From an uncultured Muribaculaceae bacterium (GTDB taxonomy: Bacteria > Bacteroidota > Bacteroidia > Bacteroidales > Muribaculaceae), in the NCBI GenBank assembly GCA_910584365.1, contig CAJUAF010000007.1:62001-126000 (forward strand): a stretch of 64,000 nt of DNA, written 5' to 3'. Both the position numbers and the translations under genes were made by a program. Below are positions 9,189-18,161 of the stretch, one piece after another; the stretch's first letter is position 1; the number at the start of each line of letters is the position of its first letter. The notes beneath the pieces are model-generated. The model had not been told where the DNA came from and ran no database searches. It saw only the letters and a list, made by a program, of their open reading frames with translations.

Positions 9189-11972
9189 ATGGCGAAACTT
9201 AGAAGAACCCTCCTTATCGGTTTGGGCGGCACAGGCTTCAAGGCCATCCTCAATGCCAAGAAGATGTTCTATGAGAACTACGGCGAGATACCCCCGATGA
9301 TCGGTTTTCTCGGCATTGACACCGACCGTCCCGGCCTGGAGAACGCCTCCGTCATCGCGAAAGACGGCACCAGGATAAAACTCAGCAACTCCGAGCAGCT
9401 GGCGATCTGTGTGGAAGAACCGCGCGAGATTTTCATGCGCAACAGTTCAGGTGATCTCTTCGACTGGCTCCCGGAAGCCAACATACAGAGTCTCGACACC
9501 CTCACTATCGGGGCCGGACAGACCCGCTCCAACGGCCGCTTCGCCATAACCGTCAACGAAAACAACGTCGCCCAGTACGTTTCCCGCAAACTCAGCGAGG
9601 TAAACGACGCCCGGATTATCGACAACTCCCGCTACGGTCTTCTCGGTGCCGAGACGGAAGTGCATCTTGTATTCTCCGTCGGAGGAGGCACGGGAAGCGG
9701 CACCTTCCTCAATATGGCCTATCTGCTCAAGCGGCTTATGCCCTCGGTGAAGCTGTCGGGCTACGCCGTTCTCTCCGACGTGTTCCGCTCGATGGTCTCC
9801 GGAGCCATGTCGGCCCGCGTCCGACCCAACGCCAAGGGCGCCATCATGGACCTGGACTATCTGGCCCATCTTGACGCTTCTTCCGAGCCGGTACCTGTAA
9901 AATGGTTCCACCAGACCGACAATGTCACCGAACGCCCCTTCACCGCCCTTTATTTCATCGACAACCGCAACGAGAACAACGATATGTTCTCCGAAGTGGA
10001 CCCTCTCTGCCAGATGATCGCCCTGGCGATGGTTACTTCTGTGGGAGAACTCGGTGTCGCTCTCGATTCCATCAGCGACAACGTCAACAAGCTCATTTCC
10101 GACGGGGCGATGGACATCAAGAACAAGAAAGCCTGGGCGGCAGCCTTCGGATGCGCGGAAATCGTCTTCGACGGTTCCCGGTTAGGGAAAATCTACGCCC
10201 GCAAGGCCTGTCTGCAGCTTATCAATGCCATGCTCAACGGCGGCTGCGACGACCCGGCCCTTATCGCCAACAATTGGCTCGACACAAACCATATCCGCGA
10301 GAATCTGGGTCATGACGATGTCATCGACTACTTCATGTCGCCCCGTCCGCAATATACGTTCCAGGACATCGACAACCCCGACAATCCCGAACCCGACTGC
10401 CGTAACTTCATCGACAACCGCGCCGTGGAGACCCCCGCGCAGCTCAACGAAAAGCTGGAGGCCCTGAAGACCCGTATCGACGAATCGCTGTCGCGTCTGA
10501 TGAACGAACAGGCCGACCGTGAATGCGGCATATTCCTCTGCAACCAGATTCTCCATAATCTCCTGACTCAGATAGAACTCTGCGACAACGAGATGAAAGA
10601 GGAAAAAGAGGCCCTGGAGGCTGAGCTTCCCCGTCGTGAAAGCGGTCTGAAAAGCGTCTGCAAGGAGCTGGCCGACTGCATGGACTCCTTTTTCAAGCGG
10701 GGACGCAAGGGGCTGGAAGAGGAGGTCTGCGCCCAGACTATGGCGCTGGCCACCCATATCAGGGAGATACGGCGCCGCGACATGGCACGCCAGTTTTACA
10801 GCTGGCTCCGCGTGCGTGTGGGACAGTCTATCCAGCGCGTCGACACCATCATGCGGAATCTCGAGGCTGTCCGCGCTTCCTGCAACGAGCGCATCCAGCA
10901 GCTTCAGCGCGAAGGGGGAGCCACGAGCTTTTTCCAGTTTGACCTCGCCTCAGAAAAGGCCGCCCAGGTTGTCTGTCCCCTCTCGGATATCGTCTTCAAC
11001 AACTTCTCCACGGCCATGAGACCCGAAGGTGGCATTGCATCCATCGCCTCCATGACCTCCGGCCAGACAGAGGAAGCGCTGATGAAGTTCGTCAACACCA
11101 TGCCGAAAGTAGAGGCCTATAACCGCCAGACGGTCGACGATATCCTGGAGGAAATGTCGGCCGGCGAAGTGGAGGACCTTCTGCGCAAGGCAATCAACAA
11201 ATCGCTCCCGCTTCTGTCCTATACCTACCGCGGCTTCAACGCCGACCTGAAGAATCCTCCGGTGGAATCCTACTATATCGGCGTGGCCGACAAGAACCGC
11301 TCGCGCCTGATAAAGGACAACCTGTTCCAGAACCTTGTGATGGGTGCAAAGGACATCCAGTTCTCGGAAGTAGGCCTCGACAACCGGATCATCATCTACC
11401 GTCAGCTCGGCGTCATCCCCGCTTTCGCCATAAAGGCACTCGACAATTACGAGACAGAATACGAGAAATGGGAGGACGACAAACCCCGCGGCTCCCACTG
11501 GGACAGCAACCTCCACCGGCGGATGGTCAGTGAACGCTATTCTCTCCTGCCCAAAGATACCGTCAACGAACGGAATCTGCTGGAACTGTGGGTCAATGCG
11601 ATCATCTATGACCTCATCAGCTATGATCCCGCCACCAGACAGTACCGCATCAAGAGCCGCGGTCTCGGAGGGAAAGCCCTCCGCGGCTGGCTGGTCGACA
11701 TGGGCGCATCGCGCAACGACGCTTTCCGGTTCGTTGAGGACAATATCGACGTGCTGAAACCTGAGATTCAGAAAGCCCTTGACGAACTCGACGTGCCCGG
11801 GCCGGACAATATTATCCGCAACAATGCCGCCCGCGCCCGCAAGGCCGTGGCCAACGGCACCTATCTGGAGGAGATTTCCAAGTGTCCCGTCTCGATGGAG
11901 AATATAGCACATTATCCCGCCGAGGAAAAACTCCTGAACATGGAGATGGACTTTATCCTTGACAATCTCTGA
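9189..11972 (+). CDS. Tubulin/FtsZ-superfamily-like protein with long helical insert
   Basis: The 927-residue cytoplasmic protein has the hallmarks of a tubulin-like GTPase: a nucleotide-binding start LLIGLGGTGFKAI (Gly11-Gly16), GFLGIDTDRPG near residue 38, and the tubulin signature GGGTGSG at 165-171. The segment ALYFIDNRNENN (about 254-264) sits where FtsZ contacts guanine. I could not identify the catalytic T7 loop with confidence. From about residue 415 to 575 the sequence is strongly helical and charged (EALKTRIDESLSRL, EMKEEKEALEAEL), probably coiled coil, followed by a large alpha/beta region of unknown fold. It resembles the Tubulin-like (Tubulin_2/FtsZl) class, which is known to occur beside vWA genes. 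The stop is 2 bp before the ATG of the peptidase gene, implying coupled translation. Polymerisation and GTPase activity are inferences. Confidence 0.85.
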   Translation: MAKLRRTLLIGLGGTGFKAILNAKKMFYENYGEIPPMIGFLGIDTDRPGLENASVIAKDGTRIKLSNSEQLAICVEEPREIFMRNSSGDLFDWLPEANIQSLDTLTIGAGQTRSNGRFAITVNENNVAQYVSRKLSEVNDARIIDNSRYGLLGAETEVHLVFSVGGGTGSGTFLNMAYLLKRLMPSVKLSGYAVLSDVFRSMVSGAMSARVRPNAKGAIMDLDYLAHLDASSEPVPVKWFHQTDNVTERPFTALYFIDNRNENNDMFSEVDPLCQMIALAMVTSVGELGVALDSISDNVNKLISDGAMDIKNKKAWAAAFGCAEIVFDGSRLGKIYARKACLQLINAMLNGGCDDPALIANNWLDTNHIRENLGHDDVIDYFMSPRPQYTFQDIDNPDNPEPDCRNFIDNRAVETPAQLNEKLEALKTRIDESLSRLMNEQADRECGIFLCNQILHNLLTQIELCDNEMKEEKEALEAELPRRESGLKSVCKELADCMDSFFKRGRKGLEEEVCAQTMALATHIREIRRRDMARQFYSWLRVRVGQSIQRVDTIMRNLEAVRASCNERIQQLQREGGATSFFQFDLASEKAAQVVCPLSDIVFNNFSTAMRPEGGIASIASMTSGQTEEALMKFVNTMPKVEAYNRQTVDDILEEMSAGEVEDLLRKAINKSLPLLSYTYRGFNADLKNPPVESYYIGVADKNRSRLIKDNLFQNLVMGAKDIQFSEVGLDNRIIIYRQLGVIPAFAIKALDNYETEYEKWEDDKPRGSHWDSNLHRRMVSERYSLLPKDTVNERNLLELWVNAIIYDLISYDPATRQYRIKSRGLGGKALRGWLVDMGASRNDAFRFVEDNIDVLKPEIQKALDELDVPGPDNIIRNNAARARKAVANGTYLEEISKCPVSMENIAHYPAEEKLLNMEMDFILDNL

Positions 11973-11974
11973 AT

Positions 11975-14900
11975 ATGACGCCGCTGCTGTCCGTATGGCC
12001 GTCGGAACTGACGGAATTCCTTGCACTCAAGGTCTCCGCCCGGATGGAGGAATCCGGTGGCGGGAAGGTCATGCACCGGGCCATGCGTTGCGCCTCCATG
12101 ACCGCCGCGGAGCTGGCGGCGAAGATTTCGGCTGCATACAGGGAGATGATGCCCCTGGACGCTGTCGATACCGTCCTCCACACCGTGGTCGTTCTCCCTC
12201 TCTGGGAGGAGGATTCCCTTGACAGGCTCCGGAAAGTCACCGAGGCGGTGCGCCTCTGCCCGGACCAGATCTCCCTGCTGGTCATCGGACTTCAGGAGAA
12301 TCTGCGTCATATCTGCGAGCCCGACATAGATCCTGCATCCCGGTCCCTTATGAGGGAAAAGGAGGAGGTAGAAAAGCGTATCGCGACCCTCTGCAAAGGG
12401 GAGGGGAAGGCTTCCCCGCGCGTATCCCTGACCGTCATCGACGATTATATAGTCAACGGCGCTCCTATCGGCTTCACTCTTAAAAGCCTGTCGCTGTATC
12501 TGTCGGCGTTTTTCATGTCCCTCTGCGAGGCTTATCACAGCGTTCTCCCTCCGGCACTGTTCGCCGGCGGGGAAGAGCGCCTGGGTGCCGTCGGGCTCTC
12601 CTCCCTGACCTTCGACCGGCGTCGTGTGAGCGAATATCTTCTCCACAAGGCATTCCAGGCGGCTCTCGACAGGGTGAACATCAATCAGGAGAACGTCAGT
12701 GCGCAGGGAGCTGTCACCCGGGCGCAGGCAATTCTCGCCGGAATCCAGGAGCGCTATCCCTCCTTCTTCAACCGGGAGATTCTCCCCCTTTACCGCGAGA
12801 CCGACAAGTCGGAGGGGACGGTGGCCGCCGAGGCCGACCCGCTTCTTGCCGCCGAATTCCGGCGCCTGGAAGAGGATCTGACCGCTTTCCTCGACGACGA
12901 ATCTCTCTCCCTGCCGGAAAAAGAGGCCATTATGGCCATGATAATCGGACGCGACAATCCGCGTCTGCGCGGGGTAAGCTATGATGAAAGTTTCTTGCTG
13001 ATCGATGATGCGGCCAGGAAACCCGTGGAACTTTATCTGGACACTTTCAACGAGCTTGTTCCCGGGTCAGGCCTTCTCCCGCTGCGCGGCGACTATCCCG
13101 CACTGAAAAAGTATGTGCGCGACTCCGACGGAGCTTCCACGGAAGCTCCGGAAAACAGCCGGGCCTTCGATCCGCTCCCTGAAATCAAACGCCTGAAACG
13201 GGAAATCCTTGACACCACGGCGTTTATCCGCAGGAAGACCGACGAACTCCAGGAACTTATCGAGGCGGACAAGACGCGACGCGCCGTTGAGGAGGACCAG
13301 CGCGAACACGGAGGCTTCGGCGAGCGTTACCCCCGGGAGGAAATCCGAGAACAGCCCCTCGACGACACCTATGTTCCCGGCGCCGGAGTCCGTCCGATGG
13401 AGTCCGTCGACCTGCGGGAATACTTTTCCCCGGTGCGCGACCAGGGAAAACTCGGCTCCTGCTCCACGTTTGCCACCGTGTCGATGTACGAGGCCATCAT
13501 GAACCGCTTCGCCTCTGCCGGCGCCGAAAAGGCCAATCTCAGCGAAAGGTTCGTCTATTACTACTCCAATGTCCTCCCGGGGCGCCCCGAAGGGGGGAGC
13601 AACTATTACGAACAGCTGTCGGTGCTGGGAAAACACGGTACCTGCCAGGAAACTCTTTTCGGCTATTCCACCGAAAATCTTTCGGAAGCCCCCGCCGAGG
13701 AAGCCATCGAGGACGCCATGCGCCACCGGGTACTGAAAGCCCTTCAGATACCCATGCGCGAGAACGGCACCGAGGAGGAGAACATCCGCGAGAACCACCG
13801 CCTGATGACCTCCGCCCTGACCGAAGGATATCCCGTCGGTATCTCACTGAGACTGTTCGAGGGGTTCGGCGATGACGGGCCTTATATCAGCTGTCCCGAC
13901 GAATCGGCCGTGCCGGACGGAAACCACGCGATGGTCCTTGTCGGGTATTCCGAAGCCGAGAAATGCTATATCGTGCGCAATTCCTGGGGGGAGAGGTTCG
14001 GCGACAAGGGATATTGTTATATATCCGCCGCCTATATCGACAATCCCAGGTACAACTTTTTCTCCTGCATCATCGCCGAGACAACCGAGAGCGAACATGG
14101 AACGGGAGGGAAAGTGGCTCCGGTTACCTCCGCTTTCGCCGGCACGGAGACGCAGATCAACATCGCCGCCATCCGCAATATCCTCGACGAGGCTTACGCG
14201 ATTCTCCGGTCGCGCCAGCAGCTTTACAACGAGCATTACAAGTATTACCGCGCCCTGATGCAGCGTCTCTGTATGCCCCAGGTGCGGACAAAACTCCGTC
14301 AGGCTGCCGAAGGCAACAGCCTGGAGGGGTTCGCCGCCCTGGCCGGGCGCCGCTCGCGTATGGAGGAGGAATTCGCGGGGATTATGAACGCTTTCCGGAG
14401 CGGTTACCGGAAGACGGCCCTGGGTATTTCCGCGGTCGCTTTCGTCTATGACGTCATCGCCGTCGCACTCACCCTTTCGGGTGACTACGATTTCAACACC
14501 TGGATCGGCTGGAGCGTGGGTATTGTCCTTACCATCGCGGCCATATTCGTCTGGCTCAATTACAAGTGGGCCGTCAGGAAGAAGCGCCGCCGGCTTGACG
14601 GGGAACTCGGAGACCTGGCCGTGGCCGAATCCCGGGCAAAGCGGGATCTGCTGGAGACGCAGATCCGCTTCCATGTGGCCGGAATGTGGATTGACCGGCT
14701 CCATGATCTTACCCTCGGTCTCGAGAAAATCTACAACCGCCTGGTCAGCTACAACGACTACCTGAAAGCCTGGTACGCCGAGGATGCCCGGAAAGCCGCG
14801 GCGCCCCTGCTCCCCGAAGGCTCGATGTTCCTGAATCCGGCAGACCCGGCCCTGCTGGACCGCTTCTTCCTGGAGAATCTGGAGGCGATAACGGGCAACA

Positions 14901-15313
14901 TCGACCTGATGGAGACGTTCCGCAACTACCGCGTGGACAGCGAGACCATCGAGGAGGCGCGCCGGCGCCTGTCCGCAGCCGTTACGGAGGCCATATCGGC
15001 CCTTTTCGCCGACTTCCGCCTGAGCGACTACCTGCTTGGGCTGCGGAGCTATCCCTATCTTCCGGAAGTCTCCCTGGAGGAGACCCTGACCTCCATGCTG
15101 CGCCTTGGGCAGCCATCCACGCGCCACGTCACCACGGGGCTTTCCACCCCTATGCGTCTGCTGCTGATAAATCTCCCTGCGCCTCAGACACCGCTGTGGC
15201 ACGAACGCGTCTCCCCCTCTTTCCCCCTGGTGCCCCTTACCGTCCCGACGGTGCTTCCCGATACGCTTCTTCTCCTTACCGTCCAGCCCCTTCCCCCGGC
15301 TTCTCTCCGCTGA
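11975..15313 (+). CDS. Membrane protein with papain-like (C1A) peptidase domain, third gene of the tubulin-like operon
   Basis: The 1112-residue protein has no signal peptide. An N-terminal alpha/beta region (1-400) of unknown function precedes a short coiled segment. A papain-like domain covers about 470-710: Gln490 and Cys496 in VRDQGKLGSCSTFA, His651 in PDGNHAMVLVGYS, and Asn669 in VRNSWGERFGDKGYCYIS, an apparently complete oxyanion-hole and catalytic set. Two transmembrane helices follow at about 814-836 and 845-866, then KKRRR, which by the positive-inside rule places both ends, including the peptidase, in the cytoplasm. A helical tail and a Pro-rich C-terminus complete it. There is no recognisable inhibitory propeptide. 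The 2-bp gap from the tubulin-like gene suggests coordinated expression. The substrate is unknown; the tubulin-like protein or the vWA tail are candidates by position only. Confidence 0.85.
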   Translation: MTPLLSVWPSELTEFLALKVSARMEESGGGKVMHRAMRCASMTAAELAAKISAAYREMMPLDAVDTVLHTVVVLPLWEEDSLDRLRKVTEAVRLCPDQISLLVIGLQENLRHICEPDIDPASRSLMREKEEVEKRIATLCKGEGKASPRVSLTVIDDYIVNGAPIGFTLKSLSLYLSAFFMSLCEAYHSVLPPALFAGGEERLGAVGLSSLTFDRRRVSEYLLHKAFQAALDRVNINQENVSAQGAVTRAQAILAGIQERYPSFFNREILPLYRETDKSEGTVAAEADPLLAAEFRRLEEDLTAFLDDESLSLPEKEAIMAMIIGRDNPRLRGVSYDESFLLIDDAARKPVELYLDTFNELVPGSGLLPLRGDYPALKKYVRDSDGASTEAPENSRAFDPLPEIKRLKREILDTTAFIRRKTDELQELIEADKTRRAVEEDQREHGGFGERYPREEIREQPLDDTYVPGAGVRPMESVDLREYFSPVRDQGKLGSCSTFATVSMYEAIMNRFASAGAEKANLSERFVYYYSNVLPGRPEGGSNYYEQLSVLGKHGTCQETLFGYSTENLSEAPAEEAIEDAMRHRVLKALQIPMRENGTEEENIRENHRLMTSALTEGYPVGISLRLFEGFGDDGPYISCPDESAVPDGNHAMVLVGYSEAEKCYIVRNSWGERFGDKGYCYISAAYIDNPRYNFFSCIIAETTESEHGTGGKVAPVTSAFAGTETQINIAAIRNILDEAYAILRSRQQLYNEHYKYYRALMQRLCMPQVRTKLRQAAEGNSLEGFAALAGRRSRMEEEFAGIMNAFRSGYRKTALGISAVAFVYDVIAVALTLSGDYDFNTWIGWSVGIVLTIAAIFVWLNYKWAVRKKRRRLDGELGDLAVAESRAKRDLLETQIRFHVAGMWIDRLHDLTLGLEKIYNRLVSYNDYLKAWYAEDARKAAAPLLPEGSMFLNPADPALLDRFFLENLEAITGNIDLMETFRNYRVDSETIEEARRRLSAAVTEAISALFADFRLSDYLLGLRSYPYLPEVSLEETLTSMLRLGQPSTRHVTTGLSTPMRLLLINLPAPQTPLWHERVSPSFPLVPLTVPTVLPDTLLLLTVQPLPPASLR

Positions 15314-15356
15314 TTTTCTCCCGCAGGGGCCATTATGACACACGTCCTCAGATTTT

Positions 15357-15388
15357 TTTGGACGTTTGGCGGGAATGAAGTAAATTTG
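15357..15388 (+). promoter_or_regulatory. Promoter of nadB
   Basis: TTTG at 15357-15360, a 20-nt spacer and TAAATTTG at 15381-15388 form an excellent Bacteroidota promoter. The box begins only 44 bp after the peptidase-gene stop codon, so nadB has its own transcription start about 40 nt before its ATG. Confidence 0.8.
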
Positions 15389-15433
15389 TGTCCCGAATCC
15401 GCCGTGGCGGGTGCGTGTTTAGAATTCAGACCG

Positions 15434-17008
15434 ATGACAAAGGAATACGATTACCTCGTAATTGGCAGCGGCATCGCCGGAATGAGCTTTGCCCTGAAAG
15501 TGGCTTCCGAGGACCACCGCGTGGCCCTCGTGTGCAAATCCAGACTTGAGGAGGCCAACACGGCCCTGGCCCAGGGCGGAGTGGCTTCGGTGACGAATCT
15601 GGAAGTGGACGATTTCGACAAGCATATCCATGACACGATGGTGGCCGGCGACTGGATCAGCGACCCCGCCGCCGTGGAGAAAGTCGTCCGCGAGGCTCCC
15701 TCGCAGATCCGCCAGCTGATTCAGTGGGGCGTCGATTTCGACAGGAAGGAGGACGGTTCCTTCGACCTGCACCGCGAGGGGGGACACAGCGAGTTCCGCA
15801 TCCTCCACCACGCCGACAACACCGGTTTTGAAATCCAGGAAAGCCTCATAAAGGCCGTCCGCGAGAACCCTTACATCGACGTCCTCGAGGACCACTTCGC
15901 CGTAGAAATCATCACCCAGCACCACCTGGGCAAATTCGTAACCCGCCGCACCCCCGACATCACCTGCTACGGAGCCTACATCCTGACTCCCGAGGGGAAC
16001 GTCGACACCTACCTCGCCAAAGTGACCCTGATGGCTACCGGAGGCGTGGGCGCCGTCTATCTGACCACCACCAATCCCCTTGTCGCAACCGGCGACGGAA
16101 TCGCCATGGTCTACCGCGCCAAAGGGACGGTGAAGGACATGGAGTTCATCCAGTTCCACCCCACGGCCCTGTTCCATCCCGGCGACCGCCCTTCGTTCCT
16201 CATCACCGAGGCCATGCGCGGCTACGGCGCCATCCTGCGTAACCTCAAAGGGGAACGCTTCATGGAGAAATATGACGGACGCCTGGAGCTGGCTCCGCGC
16301 GACGTGGTGGCCCGCGCCATCGACTCTGAAATGAAGCTCCACGGCGACGATCATGTCTTCCTCGACGTCACCCACAAGGATCCGGAAGAGACCCGCCGCC
16401 ATTTCCCGAACATTTACAAGAAATGCCTTTCCCTGGGGATTGACATTACGAAAGACTATATCCCCGTGGCTCCCGCGGCCCATTATCTCTGCGGCGGCAT
16501 AAAGGTGGACCTCAACGGAGAATCCTCCATCAGGCGCCTCTACGCCGTAGGGGAGTGTTCCTGCACGGGACTCCACGGCGGCAACCGCCTGGCTTCCAAC
16601 TCCCTGATAGAGGCCGTAGTATATGCCGACGCTGCCGCGCGCCATGCCCGCGAGCAGATAGACCACTACACGTTCCGTACCGACGTGCCATCCTGGAACG
16701 ACGACGGCACGCGCCATCCCGAGGAGATGGTCCTCATCACCCAGAGCATCCGCGAGGTCAATCAGATAATGGGAACTTACGTGGGCATCGTGCGCTCCAA
16801 TCTGCGCCTTGACCGCGCCTGGAACCGCCTTGACATCCTTTATGAGGAGACCGAGCGCCTGTTCAAGTGTTCAAAAGTCTCCCGCGAGATCTGCGAACTG
16901 CGGAATATCATCAACGTAGGCTACCTGATCATGCGCCAGGCTAAGGAACGCAAGGAATCCCGCGGACTGCATTATACGCTCGACTATCCGCCCGCATCCC
17001 ATAAGTGA
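15434..17008 (+). CDS. nadB: L-aspartate oxidase NadB
   Basis: NadB oxidises L-aspartate to iminoaspartate with FAD, the first step of de novo NAD synthesis. The 524-residue product has the FAD-binding start YLVIGSGIAGMSFALKV and the substrate-site segments ALAQGGVAS, HREGGHSEFRILHHAD, IQFHPTALFHPG and YLCGGIKVDLNG. The C-terminal FAD-contacting block LHGGNRLASNSLIEAVVYA is intact. The frame is open from 15335, but the upstream promoter lies within that extension and homology starts at the ATG at 15434. No nadA or nadC is adjacent. A DUF4294 gene follows 58 bp downstream in the same direction. Confidence 0.95.
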   Translation: MTKEYDYLVIGSGIAGMSFALKVASEDHRVALVCKSRLEEANTALAQGGVASVTNLEVDDFDKHIHDTMVAGDWISDPAAVEKVVREAPSQIRQLIQWGVDFDRKEDGSFDLHREGGHSEFRILHHADNTGFEIQESLIKAVRENPYIDVLEDHFAVEIITQHHLGKFVTRRTPDITCYGAYILTPEGNVDTYLAKVTLMATGGVGAVYLTTTNPLVATGDGIAMVYRAKGTVKDMEFIQFHPTALFHPGDRPSFLITEAMRGYGAILRNLKGERFMEKYDGRLELAPRDVVARAIDSEMKLHGDDHVFLDVTHKDPEETRRHFPNIYKKCLSLGIDITKDYIPVAPAAHYLCGGIKVDLNGESSIRRLYAVGECSCTGLHGGNRLASNSLIEAVVYADAAARHAREQIDHYTFRTDVPSWNDDGTRHPEEMVLITQSIREVNQIMGTYVGIVRSNLRLDRAWNRLDILYEETERLFKCSKVSREICELRNIINVGYLIMRQAKERKESRGLHYTLDYPPASHK

Positions 17009-17066
17009 CTGACCTCCACCGCTTCGGGCAGGCAATAAACGCCCCCTCTTTCCCGTTTACCTATAT

Positions 17067-17735
17067 ATGCCCCGGCTAAGAAACATATTCCCCGCCCTGT
17101 TCCTGCTGCTGTTCATTGCGGCGGTAGCCCCCCGCGTCGCCGCCGACGAACTTGTGGAGGCGCCCCGGGCCGCACGCGACATCAGCAACCCCGGTTCCGG
17201 AATGCAGAAAGTCTTCCGGGGGAAATACCATACCGTCACCCCCGAAGGGGACACCGTGCTTGTGGTGATTTTCAATGAAATCACCGTCTATCCTCCGATG
17301 AAGTTCAAGGACAAGAAACAGGAGGAGTTCTATTGGCGCACCGTGCGCGACGTAAAGCGCACCCTCCCTTACGCCAAGCTCATCTGCGAGACATTGCTGG
17401 AGACCTACGAGTATATCGAGACCTTCCCCACCCAGAAGGAGCGCGAACGCTACCTCAAAGAGATGGAGGGGGCTGTCTTCGAGCAGTACAAACCTGTCCT
17501 CAAACGCTTCTCCAAGAACCAGGCCCGGATGCTTGTGAAGCTCATCCAGCGCGAGACCAACCAGAGCGGCTACGACATCCTGAAAGCCTTCCTGGGGTCT
17601 TTCCGCGCCACTTTCTGGCAGGGCTTCGGACGTCTCTTCGGCGTCAACCTAAAAGGAAAATATTCTCCGGCCACCGACGCGGCCGATGCCATTATCGAGC
17701 GCGTCTGCGTCCAGGTGGAGCAGGGACAGCTATGA
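17067..17735 (+). CDS. DUF4294-family secreted protein
   Basis: The 222-residue protein begins with a signal peptide (FPALFLLLFIAAVAPRVAA). The mature part contains VVIFNEITVYPPMKFKDKKQEEFYWRTVRDVK (given here in pieces: VVIFNEITVYPP and EEFYWRTVRDVKRTLPYAK), the recognisable core of DUF4294, followed by a mostly helical C-terminus with LVKLIQRETNQSGYDILKAF. The family is conserved across Bacteroidota and its function is, to my knowledge, unassigned. It sits 58 bp after nadB, probably on the same transcript. The next promoter begins about 55 bp after its stop. Confidence 0.85.
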   Translation: MPRLRNIFPALFLLLFIAAVAPRVAADELVEAPRAARDISNPGSGMQKVFRGKYHTVTPEGDTVLVVIFNEITVYPPMKFKDKKQEEFYWRTVRDVKRTLPYAKLICETLLETYEYIETFPTQKERERYLKEMEGAVFEQYKPVLKRFSKNQARMLVKLIQRETNQSGYDILKAFLGSFRATFWQGFGRLFGVNLKGKYSPATDAADAIIERVCVQVEQGQL

Positions 17736-17791
17736 GAGATTGTATTCAGGGGAATTCCTTTAACAGTTTTTATGCCTTTTTAGTGATTTTG

Positions 17792-17823
17792 TTTGGCAGG
17801 AACACACAATTTTATTAATTTTG
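17792..17823 (+). promoter_or_regulatory. Promoter of the 2400-aa surface protein operon
   Basis: TTTG at 17792-17795, a 20-nt spacer and TAATTTTG at 17816-17823 (followed by CG) match the consensus. Initiation near 17830 leaves an unusually long leader of about 330 nt. Confidence 0.75.
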
Positions 17824-17829
17824 CGCCGC

Positions 17830-18161
17830 ATTTCCACTGCTGAGATATATCTAATAAGTTACATTATTAATCATTTTACTGTAATTCAGAACGATATGCA
17901 CCGAAGAGACTATTTGTATCGCTTCAGCGCAGACGGGTCTTGTGGCAGAGCGGACTGTACCTGCAATGACTTTCCCGCGAAAGACCGGATTAAAGAACTG
18001 CATGATTTCGGCTCGGATTAGAGCCTTCAGTCTTATTTTCTGATACCATTCTGCCGATAAGATTGTTTAGTCCGGAATTCCGGAAACGTGACGGGTTAAT
18101 ATTGAACTGTCATCGGACTATAATACTGGTAAAAACATTATAGAAATTCACATAGTTACTT
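17830..18161 (+). other. Long untranslated leader with competing inverted repeats
   Basis: No convincing gene lies between the promoter and the ATG at 18162. The segment holds a GGCTC/GAGCC hairpin at 18010-18025, a perfect 14-bp palindrome TCCGGAATTCCGGA at 18071-18084, and an inverted pair TAGTCCG (18068-18074) / CGGACTA (18114-18120). The last two overlap and could form mutually exclusive stems. A short open frame up to 18021 has no recognisable product. Confidence 0.4.

Noticed and set aside
17821..18021. 66-codon frame in the leader of the 2400-aa gene
   Set aside because: Begins with TTG inside the promoter; the inner part from 17896 has no family resemblance. Possibly a leader peptide but unsupported.
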